Origin: Coturnix japonica
Lineage: Eukaryota; Chordata; Aves; Galliformes; Phasianidae
Reading direction: 5' to 3'
Assembly: GCF_001577835.2 (NCBI RefSeq)
Contig: NC_029516.1
Span: forward strand, 93,454,124 to 93,518,123
Length of the DNA stretch: 64,000 nucleotides
Under the pieces are notes generated by a model that saw only the letters and a list, made by a program, of their open reading frames with translations, made no database searches and was not told the origin of the DNA. Of this stretch, positions 26,601-38,900 are shown in pieces (positions within the stretch are counted from its first letter, which is position 1; each line of letters starts with the position of its first letter). A program made the position numbers and the translations under genes.

Positions 26601-26789
26601 GCTAAAAGTAAGTCCCTAAGGCTGACTTCCTTTAAGATCATTCTTGAAGCTGAAATTACTTAATGTTTTTTATTGCTGTCATTGCCATCACTCTTATGAC
26701 AATATGTAATCATGTTCAGAACATGAACAACAGACTCTTGAAGTGGACTAGTAAAAGAATAAAACCCTATAGAATCAAGACAGCTTGTG
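23601..26789. other. Intergenic, one old CR1 piece
   Basis: Apart from the degenerate CR1 at 24330-24495, no gene or repeat is recognised. Confidence 0.5.
24330..24495 (+). mobile_element. Old CR1 LINE fragment
   Basis: Diverged CR1 3' words are visible: GTGGAGTAGGTTGCCAGTGA, then GAGCAGCCTGGTCTGATG. No clear tail repeat remains, so it is older than its neighbours. Confidence 0.6.
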
Positions 26790-27110
26790 TATGGGAAATT
26801 GGTAATCACAGCCTGAACCTCTGATTAATCAGCTGAGGCAAGTGTCGGGTCAGCTGTGGGAGCACAGGTGAGGGTAATTTAGCTGTGCTCCCGGAAGGGG
26901 TGGAGCTTGACTTCACCTCCTCTAGACCTCATTTAAGGGCTGACCACCACTAAGGCAGCATCTCTTGGAGATTGCTCCCTGGTGGTGACTGCCTCAGCAT
27001 TTCCTGGCAAAGGCATCCATATTGGTGAGTTTTTCCTCATAAATAAACTTTAGAATATCTGTTACTGTCTTTGTTACCATCTTTGAATCATTCCACCTTA
27101 CAGCTTGTCA
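26790..27110 (+). mobile_element. LTR-like fossil (endogenous retrovirus type), fragment
   Basis: This stretch looks like a decayed long terminal repeat: GC-box-like and short inverted words around 26850-26900, a TTTAAGGG promoter-like motif near 26932-26940, and an AATAAA signal near 27043. The family was not determined and no coding parts adjoin it. It is a broken, solitary fossil of moderate age, directly followed by a CR1 piece. Confidence 0.45.
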
Positions 27111-27114
27111 CTCT

Positions 27115-27853
<739 letters not shown>

Positions 27854-28029
27854 TATGGGCAAGGGCAGAGGGAAGATACTGGTTTGCAGTGCTTAATGAG
27901 ATCATGAATGACACAGTGACTGGATAAGATGAATGAGAAAAGGAAGAAGTGTTTCAATATTTTGTGCTACAGAAGATGGTGGGCACCCTGAAAAGTTATA
28001 GAAACACAGAATAATTTAGATTGAAACCT

Positions 28030-28226
28030 AATTCTGGAGGTAATTGTATTCTCTCCTGAAGTGTGGACACCTTTGGAATATTTGTGGAATAACCTTTGGA
28101 ACATTTGGATGTTGTGTTGAGGGACATGGTTTAGTGAGTGCTATTGGTGATGGGTGGATGGTTGGACTGGGTGATCTTGTAGGCCTTTTTCAACCTTGGT
28201 GATTTTGTGATTCTGTGATTCTGTCA
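28030..28226 (+). mobile_element. CR1 LINE 3' fragment
   Basis: GTTGAGGGACATGGTTTAGT, GGTTGGACTGGGTGATCTTG and a GATTCTGTGATTCTGT tail. Confidence 0.85.
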
Positions 28227-30479
28227 ATTCTCACTTCATAATTAGTTTTTTGGAAGCTATTAAGGAAAAGCTTAGGAAAAACAGATGAGCCAAAATGGTA
28301 ATAAACAAACACCCCACTTTTGCAAGGAAAATGCAAATATGATACTGGGGTATCCCAGAAGAAACACAGTAGCTTCTGTATTTTGTCAAGCACCACTAAG
28401 GGATTACCCTTAGTGGAATGTTTTGTACAAGTAACATTCAGGGTTAAGTCAGAGTTCAATCCTTAGGCAAAGTATGAAAATACATCAAGGGAAATGAAGA
28501 CAAGAGGAAACTTCTTATTTAGTCAAGCAGAACAAAGGCTGATGAGAGTCTTTCTTTGTCTACAAATCTATCAATCAATCAAACAAAAAAACCAAAACAA
28601 ACAAACAAAAAAAACCACAACAACTGAGAACTGTTTAAAATGATGCAGCTGTTAAAAAAGAGTGAGCATAAAGCCTATCACCACCACCTTAACGCTGGGA
28701 ATTACAAGGTCACCATTAGAGCACTGAAGCATTAGGAATGAAGTGCTTTTCATTAGAAATACCAATAGTTAAGAAACCTAGCTCCTTTTATGAAGGCATT
28801 TTTCACTTTAAGAAAGATGCTATAAACTGTAGTTGCTTGCTGGATTCCACAGATAGAGAGATTTCTTCCAGCCTACTCTTAGCAGCACTGACATTGCAGT
28901 ATCCTTGTTGGCCCTCCTTCTTCACATGCATAGGAACAGGGACACTCATGGGTCCAGCACAGGCCTACATCTCATCTGGGACACAGAGGGCCAGAAGCTG
29001 CCATGGAATGCTTGAGAAGTTTATGACTGAGATCACTGAGAGCTGACACGCAGCTAGGAAGGTATGGGTTAAGCACTGCTGTGTGTGAGAGAGACCTAGC
29101 ACCCAATTCCAAATGGGACAGGGCTGCACAGCTCAGTTAGGGTAAACAGATGGCTATGATCCTTGTCAAGAACAATTTCTCATCTCTGTAAAGCTCAGTT
29201 TAATAGCATGGCACAGGCACCATCGAAAATGGGGATATTAACTTTCCAACAATTTCCCCAAATTGAAATAGAATCTGTTTTGGCAAAAACTGTACAGCTG
29301 TCTACCAAGAAAAACATTTTAGGTAGTTATATAAGCAATAAAAATAAATGTTTTATAAAATTCACCCAGAAGGACTTATAAGTATTAAAACAAACAATAA
29401 TAATTAACCAGATTTCATGTACTATTGAACGGCCAAAACCAACAACTTGTACAGCTGAAGATGGTGAAGTCATTTCTTCTACTGCAGCCCAAAGCCTGAC
29501 CACCTGTGGAGACTTTAAAAATATACCCCAAGAATTAATTTTCCTAATATGGACAGAGAGGAAAACTCTCTCTTCTTAACACGGTTTTGGTTTTAACAAA
29601 GTAATGGAATTTTATGCAGACTTAATGTTTTATAAGCACTTGTTTCTAAGGCACAGAAGTGAACTGCTAGGAAGATGGATGAAATGAAGGATTAAAAACC
29701 ACGGGGCCATCTCCAGTCAGGCTCTGCTCACTACTGCTCCTTGGAGCAGCCTATCTTTCTCAATCACTGAAGAAAACATAGGAAGAGTTTCTAACAGAAT
29801 TAGCACAGTTATCAACTTCAGTGCATCAGTCAAGGAACTTCCAGAAAAGGAAACTTTTAGTACCACCTCACAGACTGAGATCTCATTTATACTCTGTGCA
29901 GTCACCATGATGAAAGACCAAGTAATTTGCCACAGTACATTCAGGACAGAGCCAGGGTTAGGAGGTAAACTGGAAGGAAACAATGGTTAATTTTGTTAGA
30001 AAAATAAGAGGTTGAGATGGGTTATGACAATACTTCTAAATATATTTGATGGAATAAATTAAGGGAAAATAATGTTTTAAATTATAAGATTGAGAACAAA
30101 TTTGCTATGGAAATTGAAATTATCCAAGTGAAGTTTCTAGAACTGTTTTACATGCTACACTGTGGTGTAAGGAACTTAAACTCTAAGGCAGAGGTTGATG
30201 ATTTCATTTCTGTGGTGGGGCAAAAAATGATCTTTGGGTCATAAACTCATCTTTATATTTCTGGTTATTGATTTCTGGGTATCTGATTGCATTGACTTAT
30301 GTCGAAAGTGTGGGGTAAAAGGGTTTCCCAGCTGATCGTGCTGGCCTTGTGTGTATTTCTGCTTATATTAATTACGTCCCCCACTAATTTCTATTGACTA
30401 CCTGAAAAAGCATTGGTTTTGTGAGTAGACTAGGGAGCTGATTTGACTGGAAATGTTCTCTATTTGCTATGGAAAGCAA
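28227..30479. other. Intergenic, upstream of N6AMT1
   Basis: Frames at 28738-29046 (plus) and 29717-29983 (minus) lack family similarity, good start context or splice support. No repeat named beyond the AAAC tract. Confidence 0.5.
28572..28622. repeat. (AAAC)n-like simple repeat
   Basis: ATCAATCAAACAAAAAAACC followed by AAAC units; A-rich. Confidence 0.8.
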
Positions 30480-30609
30480 AAACTGCTCTCCTCCCCATCT
30501 CTGCCCTGAAGCTGCTCTTTGTAACTGGGTATTCATACGGAGCCTTGTCTCCGCCCCTTTCCATGGACGTAGTGAGCGAGTGGGCGCATGCGTGGCCTCC
30601 ATAGGGCGG
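30480..30609 (+). promoter_or_regulatory. N6AMT1 CpG-rich promoter and 5' UTR
   Basis: The AT-rich background changes abruptly to CpG-rich sequence from about 30540 through exon 1 and the start of intron 1 (about 30840). A GC box core CCGCCCC lies at 30551-30557. An NRF1-like palindrome GCGCATGCGT lies at 30584-30593, only 17 bases before the ATG. No TATA box is seen. This fits a housekeeping promoter. The transcription start is not determinable from sequence alone, and the promoter call is inferred from composition and motifs. Confidence 0.6.
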
Positions 30610-33218
30610 ATGGCAACGCCGTCTGTCCCCACGCCGCGGTACGAGCATGTGGGGCCGGGGGGCCCTTTCCGGGACGTGTACGAGCCGGCTGAGGACACCT
30701 TCCTGCTGCTGGATGCTCTGGAGAGGGATGCGGCCCAGCTCCGGCAGGCGGGGTACACGCGGCGAGCTGCTGTTGTGTGGGGAAGGCGGGGCGGGTGTCG
30801 TAACACTGCCCTGATTCTGTTGCTGCGGGACGGGCTCGTGTACATCACCAAAAAACTCACTCAGTGTTGTCTGTCTTTAGGATCGACATCTGCCTTGAAA
30901 TAGGGGCTGGGTCTGGTGTGGTTTCAGCGTTCTTAGCTTCCATCATTGGAGCCGGTGCGCTCTACCTGTGAGTATAACAGTGAGACTGCTATAATAAGAG
31001 TGCCTGCAGCTCGCCGTGTGTATGTCTCGCTTTGAAGATTCCCCTTCCCATAGAGAAATATCACATCAATTCCACAGAGACGACAGTCAGTCTGAATAGA
31101 GCCTTGTATGTTTGATTGCGTACTCATTAGGCAGAGATATGACTTGAGTCACTGAATAAGGCTGGCAATAGCAGGACACGGGGAAATGGTTTTAAGTTAA
31201 AAGAGGGAAGATTTAGGTTGGATGTTAGGGGGAAGTTCTTCACTAGGAGAGTGGTGAGGCCCTGGAACAGGCTGCCCAGGGAGGTTGTGGATGCCCCGTC
31301 CTTGGAGGTGTTCAAGGCCAGGTTGGACGGGGCCCTGGGCAACCTGATCTAGTAAAGGTGTATGTTTGGTGGCCCTGCCAGGCAGGGGGGTTGGAACTAC
31401 ATGATCCTTGAGGTCCCTTCCAACCCGGGTCAGTCTGTGATTCTGTGAATTCAGCTTTCCTGCTCCTTAGATGTTGATGCAACATTAAGTCACCTGGTTG
31501 TAGGTGGTAACTGAGATTTACTAGGGAGTGTATGCATATATACTTACATACAGAGCTGATACTGAAAATAATATTATTTGAAATGCTTATTTTCACATAC
31601 TTCAACATTCAGGCAGTCATTAAGAATTGTTTTGAGTTGCTAGGGACCTTTAAAGGTCATCTAGTTAACTCCCCAAGTCTGGCCTCCAGTACAGCATTGA
31701 GTAGTGTAGCTGCTGATACACTGTGTATGTTTTCCTAGCTATTTGTCACTATTTCTTGTAAAGGCTATTCTTGAGATTGCCTTAGTCAGCACAGAGTCTA
31801 CAGCGTTAATCTTGTAGATACAAGATAAGTAACCAGTAACTTACAGTGTTTTGCTTTAAGATGTACAGATGTCAATCCTATGGCAGCTTACTGTACACTG
31901 GAGACAGCTCAGCTGAACAATGTTCACCTTCAGCCAGTCATTACTGACTTGGTAAGTCAGTGCTTGGAATCAAGCTAAAGTTGACAGTGTACCTCGCTCA
32001 GAAAGAAACCAAAAATACTAACAAAGGAATTGATAATTTCATTTCTAGGTCACAGGACTGTTACCAAGATTAAACGGGATGGTTGATCTACTGCTCTTTA
32101 ATCCACCGTATGTGGTAACACCTTCTGAAGAGGTAGGAAAAAATAGATGTAAAATCCACAATAAATGTGCTGGTTGTGCTCTCGGGGAGTTGGCAAATCA
32201 AATCAGCTGAGGTTTGAGAACTCGGCCTGTAATCGTTTCATTACCTCTAACATTTCTCTCATTCTGTCTTGAGAAAGATGGTTTTTTGCTTTCTTTCTTT
32301 CTAGGTGCAAAGCCATGGAATAGAGGCATCCTGGGCTGGTGGCAAAAAGGGCAGAGAAGTAATGGACAGAGTTTTTCCATTGGTAGCAGACTTGCTTGCA
32401 ACAGGAGGATTGTTCTACTTGGTCACAATTAAAGAAAATAATCCAGGTGAGCAATTTGTTTGGACCCCTTTATTCCAAACCATATTTAACACTGTTAATC
32501 ACATCGTTGCTCACGATAATGTCCTGGAGGCTATCAGAACTTGGCAAACAAGAACAAAGTAGTATGGAAGTTTAATCTATTGTAGAAATGGCATGGAGTG
32601 AAATTCAAATAGGTATTGTAGGCCATTTGTTAGAAATGCAGTGGTGTATTTGCACGCTGCATACATAGCATGTCATCTGTGTGGACTCTTGCTTCCATAT
32701 TTGTATGGTTGACTGAAAACAGAGTGACTTTTATATAACCTGATGCCTTCCTGCAGTCCATTTTCTGAATTGATGGCTTAATGTTGTGGACTTAGAGGCA
32801 AAACCTGAATCTTTTCTCTGCACAGGTCAGAGTTGCTCTTTCTGACCTAATGCTTAATGGGTTGTACGTTATGAAGGGGTTCTGAGAAGAACAGTAATTC
32901 AGTTTTGAGTTATTAGTTGATACTACTAATACCAAAATACTGAACTTTGTTTAACAAAATGTAAACTTTATTTGTTCAGGGTGGGAGGCTATTTTGCCTA
33001 AGAATTACTGTCTAAAATGACAATTACAGCTTACACTTAGAGTTTAGTATTGCTTATTATAGCTGACTTCTCTACAAACTTAATTTAATGCTGTACTTTT
33101 TATTATAGATGAAATTCTGGAAACAATGAAGAAATATGGCTTAGAAGGTACACAGCTGCTTTCCAGACGAGCAGGACAAGAGATGCTTACTATCCTCAAA
33201 TTTAGGAAGCCTGGATAA
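30610..33218 (+). CDS. N6AMT1: N6AMT1 (HEMK2), eRF1 glutamine methyltransferase catalytic subunit, six exons
   Basis: Spliced coding exons are 30610-30752, 30881-30967, 31861-31951, 32049-32132, 32305-32446 and 33109-33218. They total 657 nt, or 218 residues plus TAA; human is 214. Every junction is GT-AG and the phases agree. The first donor (GTACAC) is weak. The protein is a Rossmann-fold SAM-dependent methyltransferase. The glycine-rich SAM loop EIGAGSG is near residues 54-60, and the substrate-glutamine motif NPPY is at 125-128. The start at 30610 gives [15 protein letters not shown], which aligns with the human N terminus. An in-frame ATG also exists 47 codons upstream. From family knowledge, the enzyme works with TRMT112 to methylate the GGQ glutamine of eRF1; histone H4K12 and DNA 6mA activities have also been claimed. 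Intron 2 carries a CR1 insertion. Identification is firm from near-complete similarity to remembered human sequence. Confidence 0.96.
31140..31448 (+). mobile_element. CR1 LINE 3' fragment in N6AMT1 intron 2
   Basis: A well preserved CR1 end: AGGTTGGATGTTAGGGGGAA, AACAGGCTGCCCAGGGAGG, GGCCCTGGGCAACCTGATC, GATTCTGTGA. It is in the same orientation as the gene and does not touch an exon. Confidence 0.9.
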
Positions 33219-33410
33219 CTGTTTCTATTACATATACTAGGCATGCCAAAGGTCGGATACAGAATACTGAAGTCAAATCATTTTCTAAGTCAGAATTGGA
33301 CAAAGTGCATCTTTACTTCCTAATTATTGCAATGGAACTGATCAAGACTCTCCTTATTTTTATTCTGGATGTCAACCAGCTTTTATCTGGTTGTCAGCTA
33401 CAGCTGTATT

Positions 33411-33439
33411 CTGGCTACCTGCAGGTGACTGCAGGCCAG
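33411..33439 (+). promoter_or_regulatory. 3' UTR hairpin with GNRA-type tetraloop
   Basis: The arms CCTGCAG (33418-33424) and CTGCAGG (33429-33435) pair perfectly around the loop GTGA, which as RNA (GUGA) is a GNRA tetraloop. Outside a 3-nt bulge, CTGG (33411-33414) pairs with CCAG (33436-33439). A second stem-loop lies just upstream: TGTCAACCAG pairs with CTGGTTGTCA (one mismatch) around a 7-nt loop at 33370-33396. The structure is visible; a function is not shown. Confidence 0.45.
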
Positions 33440-33922
33440 AACGAGTGAACTGGAAGATACCATAACACATCACATTTTGCACTTCACTACTTTTACAAGA
33501 AGGAGTTTGTGTATTTATTTTTGTGGCTTATTAAAAGGACATATGTGATGTAACATTGCCCATTTTAATAGCTAATCTGTTCCTCTGTTGGGTTTAAGTG
33601 AAAATTTGGTATCGGTGTTACTCATTTTGATGTAATATAAGGCACAGCTCTCGTAGAAACTGATCTTTAAGGTTCTGCGTGAACAGAACTGTAAATGATT
33701 AGTTAGCTCTTTTCATGGGGACTAAAGCCACAAGTTTGGGTCATTTGTTTTTATTTCTTGTCAGATACTGAGGCTTTAGAACAATGACTCTGTGTGACTT
33801 CAGAGCTAAACGTATAACTGGCTGGTTAAAACTTCAGAAGGTTGTGTTTGGATATGACTACCCATTAACACTCATCTGGGAGACTGAAGAAAGGCTTTGG
33901 ACAGGCTGAACACCATGTAAGA

Positions 33923-33928
33923 AATAAA
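33923..33928 (+). terminator. N6AMT1 candidate polyadenylation signal AATAAA
   Basis: Canonical hexamer on the plus strand, the best placed one downstream of the N6AMT1 stop codon. No strong GU-rich element is obvious right after it. Confidence 0.45.
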
Positions 33929-35484
33929 AGCATAGGGCACGTTAGCAGAAATGTCCAACTACAAACCTAGATAGGCCAGCTGAGGAGGAGACATTTTCCT
34001 TGTACTATGCTGAAGAGCACGCAGTACACAGTGGTGATTGTTCTGCATCCTAAGATCACTACTTCCCAACTCTGAAGACTACTGAAAAACAAACACTGCA
34101 ATTCAATTCAAGCACAGCTAATGCATTCCTTTCAAATAATGTGTTTTGTTGTGGGGTATTTTAGTCAGTGTGGTTTTTATGTAGATTAATATGAATGTGA
34201 GCATGAACACCCAGAAGCATTTAGACAGAAGATTCAGTTATGTCAAGGATATTACCTGATGTTTAAGTACAAGAATCCCTAAATAACAAAGTCTCACTGA
34301 CTGAGGTGAGGCTACAGTCATCTTTGATTCTTAACTTCAGAATACCTTGTCTAAGGAACAGCAGAGGTAAGAAGCTGAGATGAAACTTTGTGACCACTTG
34401 TGAAATTACATAATTCCATAGTCTCTTTCTAGTGATGAATTTAAGCAATTTATGTCTCCTTCACTGTAAGGAGGTTCTCTACTCACTGATATTGCTTTTA
34501 TGCCAAATTATGTTTTTGTGTTATAGCTGTAGTGCCGTTCATCCTTAAGACCACTCTTGGTTCTGTTAGACAAACTACACAATTAAACCAATCAGACTCA
34601 TAGAGAATTTGCCAGTTTGGGTCTGAATGAGTAAATTGATGTGTCTCTTTTCAAGCAATACCTAGTAAACATCAGTTGGCCTTCAAAACAGTTATCAAAC
34701 TTGCATTTAAGTCAGATAAAACAGTGGTTTCTGTTAAAGACTTTGCAGTTAAAAATTACTTCTAAAGTTGTCATCTCGAAAGGGACCGACATTGAGTGAA
34801 CAGAGCCCCTAATCAATCAGCTGCTGAGATACAGCCAATTGAGCACGCCAGAAATTATCTGAAAAATTATGCTATTAATTTTTGGAAGATTAACACACAT
34901 AGAAAGAGAAATCAACCCAGAAACTACACAGACTAACAACATTCATTCATTCCTCTCCTTTTATTGAGTTTTCCAAGGAATCTGCCATGGAACAACACCA
35001 TCCAAGTTGGAGTATAATTGTATGCTACTGCTATTAAAAAAAAAACAACAACATGAAAAAGGACTAATGGAATGAAGATGATGTTAAATTCTGACACATC
35101 TATCAGGTTCATTTAGAGCCCTTACTATTATGGGACACTGGAATTACACGGTAAATTCAGTCATAGTTTATGCCTCAGCTAACGAAGACATTAACTGAAA
35201 TAATGACAGTACAAGAACTGATTGGTGCGCATGTCTTCTTAAAAGCCAATCTGCAATAAATGGGCAGTGTTTCTCATTGTCATGCAGGAATGATAGTGCT
35301 GTCTCAACTGCCTTCAACTTCAGGGTTTTCAGGTGCTGGGTGGCTGAGGGTTTTTCAGAAAATAACATAATTAAAGGTGAAAACTCAATTAATAAATGTT
35401 AATTTAAAGCATGCCATGTTTAAATTTTACACTTTAACAGAAAGTTATTGCCGTAAATCCATGCCTCGCTGTTTAACTGCAGCA
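33929..35484. other. Tail-to-tail spacer between N6AMT1 and LTN1
   Basis: About 1.5 kb without repeats that I recognise. The block 34770-34900 is dense in AATCAATCAG, CAATTGAGC and TATTAATTTT words and may be a conserved non-coding element. The LTN1 3' UTR may extend into the right part. Confidence 0.4.
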
Positions 35485-35506
35485 TTTTATTTATTTATTT
35501 ATTTTT
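35485..35506 (-). terminator. LTN1 candidate polyadenylation signal cluster
   Basis: Read on the minus strand this stretch gives overlapping AATAAA hexamers (TTTATT repeats on the plus strand), about 475-495 nt after the LTN1 stop. Another TTTATT at 35921-35926 is only about 54 nt after the stop and seems too close. Which site is used cannot be decided from sequence. Confidence 0.35.
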
Positions 35507-35979
35507 ATCTCCCCCATAAGAGGAACTATTGTGAACCCACATATACTGTAATAAAAAAAAAAAATCAAGTCTTTATGCCACCGATGTTAAATTCACCTGT
35601 TAAATTAATAGGCATGATTTGGCCCCAAACGCATGCCACCGTGACACTGAAAACAAGAGTTTTTAATCAACTATGCTGTGGCTTAAACACCACTTTTCAG
35701 ACGTAACTCTACATCGCTTAGGAATTTGTAACATATCTTCATACCTTAAAAATATACAAATTAAAATAAATTATTCTTATATATTTCTCTATATCAAAGA
35801 AGCCTCTTCAAACTTTTACAAAAAAACAGTCCAGAGGTAAATATGTGTCATATCCCAACAGTCAAGATTTTTAAGTAATAGACATTATTATCCAAGTAGT
35901 TTGCTTCTTTCAACACACGGTTTATTGCCTCTTCTTCACGTATTACTTAGCTCACAGAAAGAAGGCAGACCATTTTACT

Positions 35980-38900
35980 TCAGAAAAATGTCTCTCGACA
36001 GAGCGGGCAGGTGGATTTGTTGCTGGATGTGAACCATTTGTACTGAAAATGAAATAGGGCAGATTAATATATGAACGTGAGCTAAGTATCAAGAGCATTG
36101 TTTTGTCACTTGTAATAAGTATTACGCTAGTGATGAAGTTAACTACCAAAACATTCAACACAAAAAACAGTTAAAAAGCCCTTTCCCCTTACATATATAC
36201 ATGTGTGTGCGTATAGATATACATTTGAATGTGTGTGCATATACATACACTGCTTGTGCAGAAGTTTTATCCTAAAGATGAACAAAAAGCAAACACACAC
36301 ACAAAGCAAATCCTGCCCAGTCTAACTTTAGCCAGAAGTTGTGTTTTCAAAGCACCAGGATTTCCTCTCTTGCATGGCAATACATGTGTCAACATGCTCC
36401 AACACACTCAGTAACCCATACAAAAATGCCTAAGACACTATGGATATAGTTAATTATCCAGATTAGCAGATCAGATGAAGAGCATGCTGTATAAATTAAA
36501 ATTAACATTTTCTTTTCATTTATTCAAGCTAGTGAACATCATGATGCTCTTGCTACACCCAAGCCAGATATAATGACTTGCATTTTAGTGAACACTAAAA
36601 CTCTTCAGAGTAGAATTCTTCCCTCATTGTATCTTAGCATAGAATTCATGCCAATTAGTTTGAATTCACTTAATCCCAAATACTCCAGCAACACAGTGGA
36701 GAATTGATGGCACTGCAGTAGAACTACCTTCTCAGACTATTCAAGGATACTTTACCTGTTCAGAAGGATTTAGGATAGGTACTTACCAAGCAAGCTGAAT
36801 GAAACTTTTTCTTGCATGTCCTGCAAGCTTTTTTGGGCAGAGAATAGTTGGAACCATGAATGACTGAAAAACAGATCATGCAATCTTCGATGCCCTCGAA
36901 ACGTTTATCCACATTATTTTTCCACAGAGATAAGCCTTCCATAATGCTTCCATTCTAACAGAAGAAAAATAGTTATTACTATTACAGAATTCCTCCAGAA
37001 TACTCTTACTGTTATACTTAAGTACATAAAGGAAATTAAACCTGAAGTCTCCAAAATCAAGTTATTGGCAACGCGCAGTTAAGTAATTTACAAAACCAAC
37101 ATATGAACTACAGGTAGTTGTTTAATCTTTAAAACTGCAAGCAATCCTCACCAAAAAAAAAGAACAAAAAACAAACAAAAAACCTGCACTTTGGATTGCA
37201 GAGCCTTAATTCACTGTTTTCTCTTTGTTCTAAACTTGAATGATGCAACTTCAGCAATGACCAATCTCAGGTATACATGTATATTTTTCTAACTACAGTT
37301 GAGATGGCGTTGCCACATGCTGTGAATACTGGCCCATGCCTTATGAGACATTATAATTCTCAATTTTGGCTGTGGAATATTCAGGACTAACTTACACAGA
37401 TAATTTTACCTCCCTCTTCATTTTAACATCTGGAAAAAAGCAGATGGTAAGAGTAACCAAATCTATAAAGAAGCTTAAGATCTGAAGAGATGCATTACAT
37501 GAATCTAAATAGTGTATAACTAGGAATATTATCGTATGCTTTCAAAACTAGAGGCTTTCTCTAAACTCACCTGATGTGTCAGATACGTGCTTAACTGCAA
37601 CATCCAGTTGCGCCATTGCTGAACAGCCACACCAACTCTCTTTCCACTCTCAACTGTTATAGACCCAAGTGGGTAATTTGATGGAAGCTGTATTATTAGT
37701 TCAATAAATATATCATCAACTGAATAAGTAGCAATGACTTCCCGTGCAGCAGACCGAGCTTTTACCTGTGAAAAAAATGCAAATATTAAAATACATAAAA
37801 TATAATAACAAATATATCTACAATCAGAGACGCACGTCCTTCTGTGGCCTTTCTAAAATATAAGACCTGTAAGCATGACAAACATAAAATAATTTTCTTA
37901 GACTAGAAAAACATTTTCTCAAAAGAGAAAATATTTACTTGTATCTTGGCAATCTAAGAAATTAACAGCCATTTTTTAATCTAATGGCCGACTATACTTT
38001 TAATAAACCAAAAAGTAATATGCTGATAACAAAATCTTCTACTTACCTCTTCTACTTTACCAACAGTCATAAAACCCATTCTTTCTGAACTCATTCAAAA
38101 CAGAATGCTCATAGACACTTATTATATCAACAGCAAGCTAAATTATGTTCTCATCAGCCATGTAGAATATTAAAACACAATTGTGTAAGATACTGTAGTA
38201 GTTAAGAAACAGAATTTCATTCATGTTCTACTAAAAGTAAAATAAAAAAAGGAACAAGAAGTCTTACTAACCGTCATGCCATTAAATAGCTGTGTGCTGG
38301 TCTGAACAGAAGATATTTCCTGTGAAGAAAGCACGCCGCTGACATACTTGCTTGTAAATTTATCCACAACATTGAAAACACGTTTCTCACAGCTATTCCA
38401 CCAAAGCCTAACCATGGCTGGCAAGTCTTTCAGTGTTATATGATACACAGAACAAGCCAAATGCGGGATCTGGGATGACAAGGATCCTGTCCCTATGAGA
38501 GAAAATAAAGGATGTTAAAATACTTGAACGTATTATTCACAAATGCTGGTTCTTCTACATGTGGAAACTGAAATTCTGTTTAGTTCTCTATTTCTTACTA
38601 TTACTGTTTGTTTGAATACACCTTTCTCAATCTGTCTTGTTTCTTTGTTTCTTGGAGTAACACTTAATGGCTAGAAAAGCATCTTCTGATTTTAGAGGAT
38701 GAACACTAGGCAGAAGACCTATAAATCAAAAATAATTTTAGATTCTGGAAATTACAAACTGCTCACTTTGGAGTGATGTTTGGAGTACCCTGGAAGTTTG
38801 GCAGTGCTATACAGAAGTGTACAAAACAGATGATCCAGCACTTGACCTAGAAGCTGGCAACCCTGCCTGTGGCAGGGGGACTGGGACTTGATGATACTTG

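Larger units (their letters stand above)
33219..33928 (+). other. N6AMT1: N6AMT1 3' UTR with candidate poly(A) signal
   Basis: The sequence after the stop contains two compact hairpins (about 33370-33396 and 33411-33439) and a canonical AATAAA at 33923-33928, about 705 nt after the stop. The true cleavage site is unknown, so the 3' end is an inference. Confidence 0.5.

Noticed and set aside
31632-31730. Further CR1-like piece in N6AMT1 intron 2
   Set aside because: Only a few words (GACCTTTAAAGGTCATCTAG) fit; too short and diverged to call.
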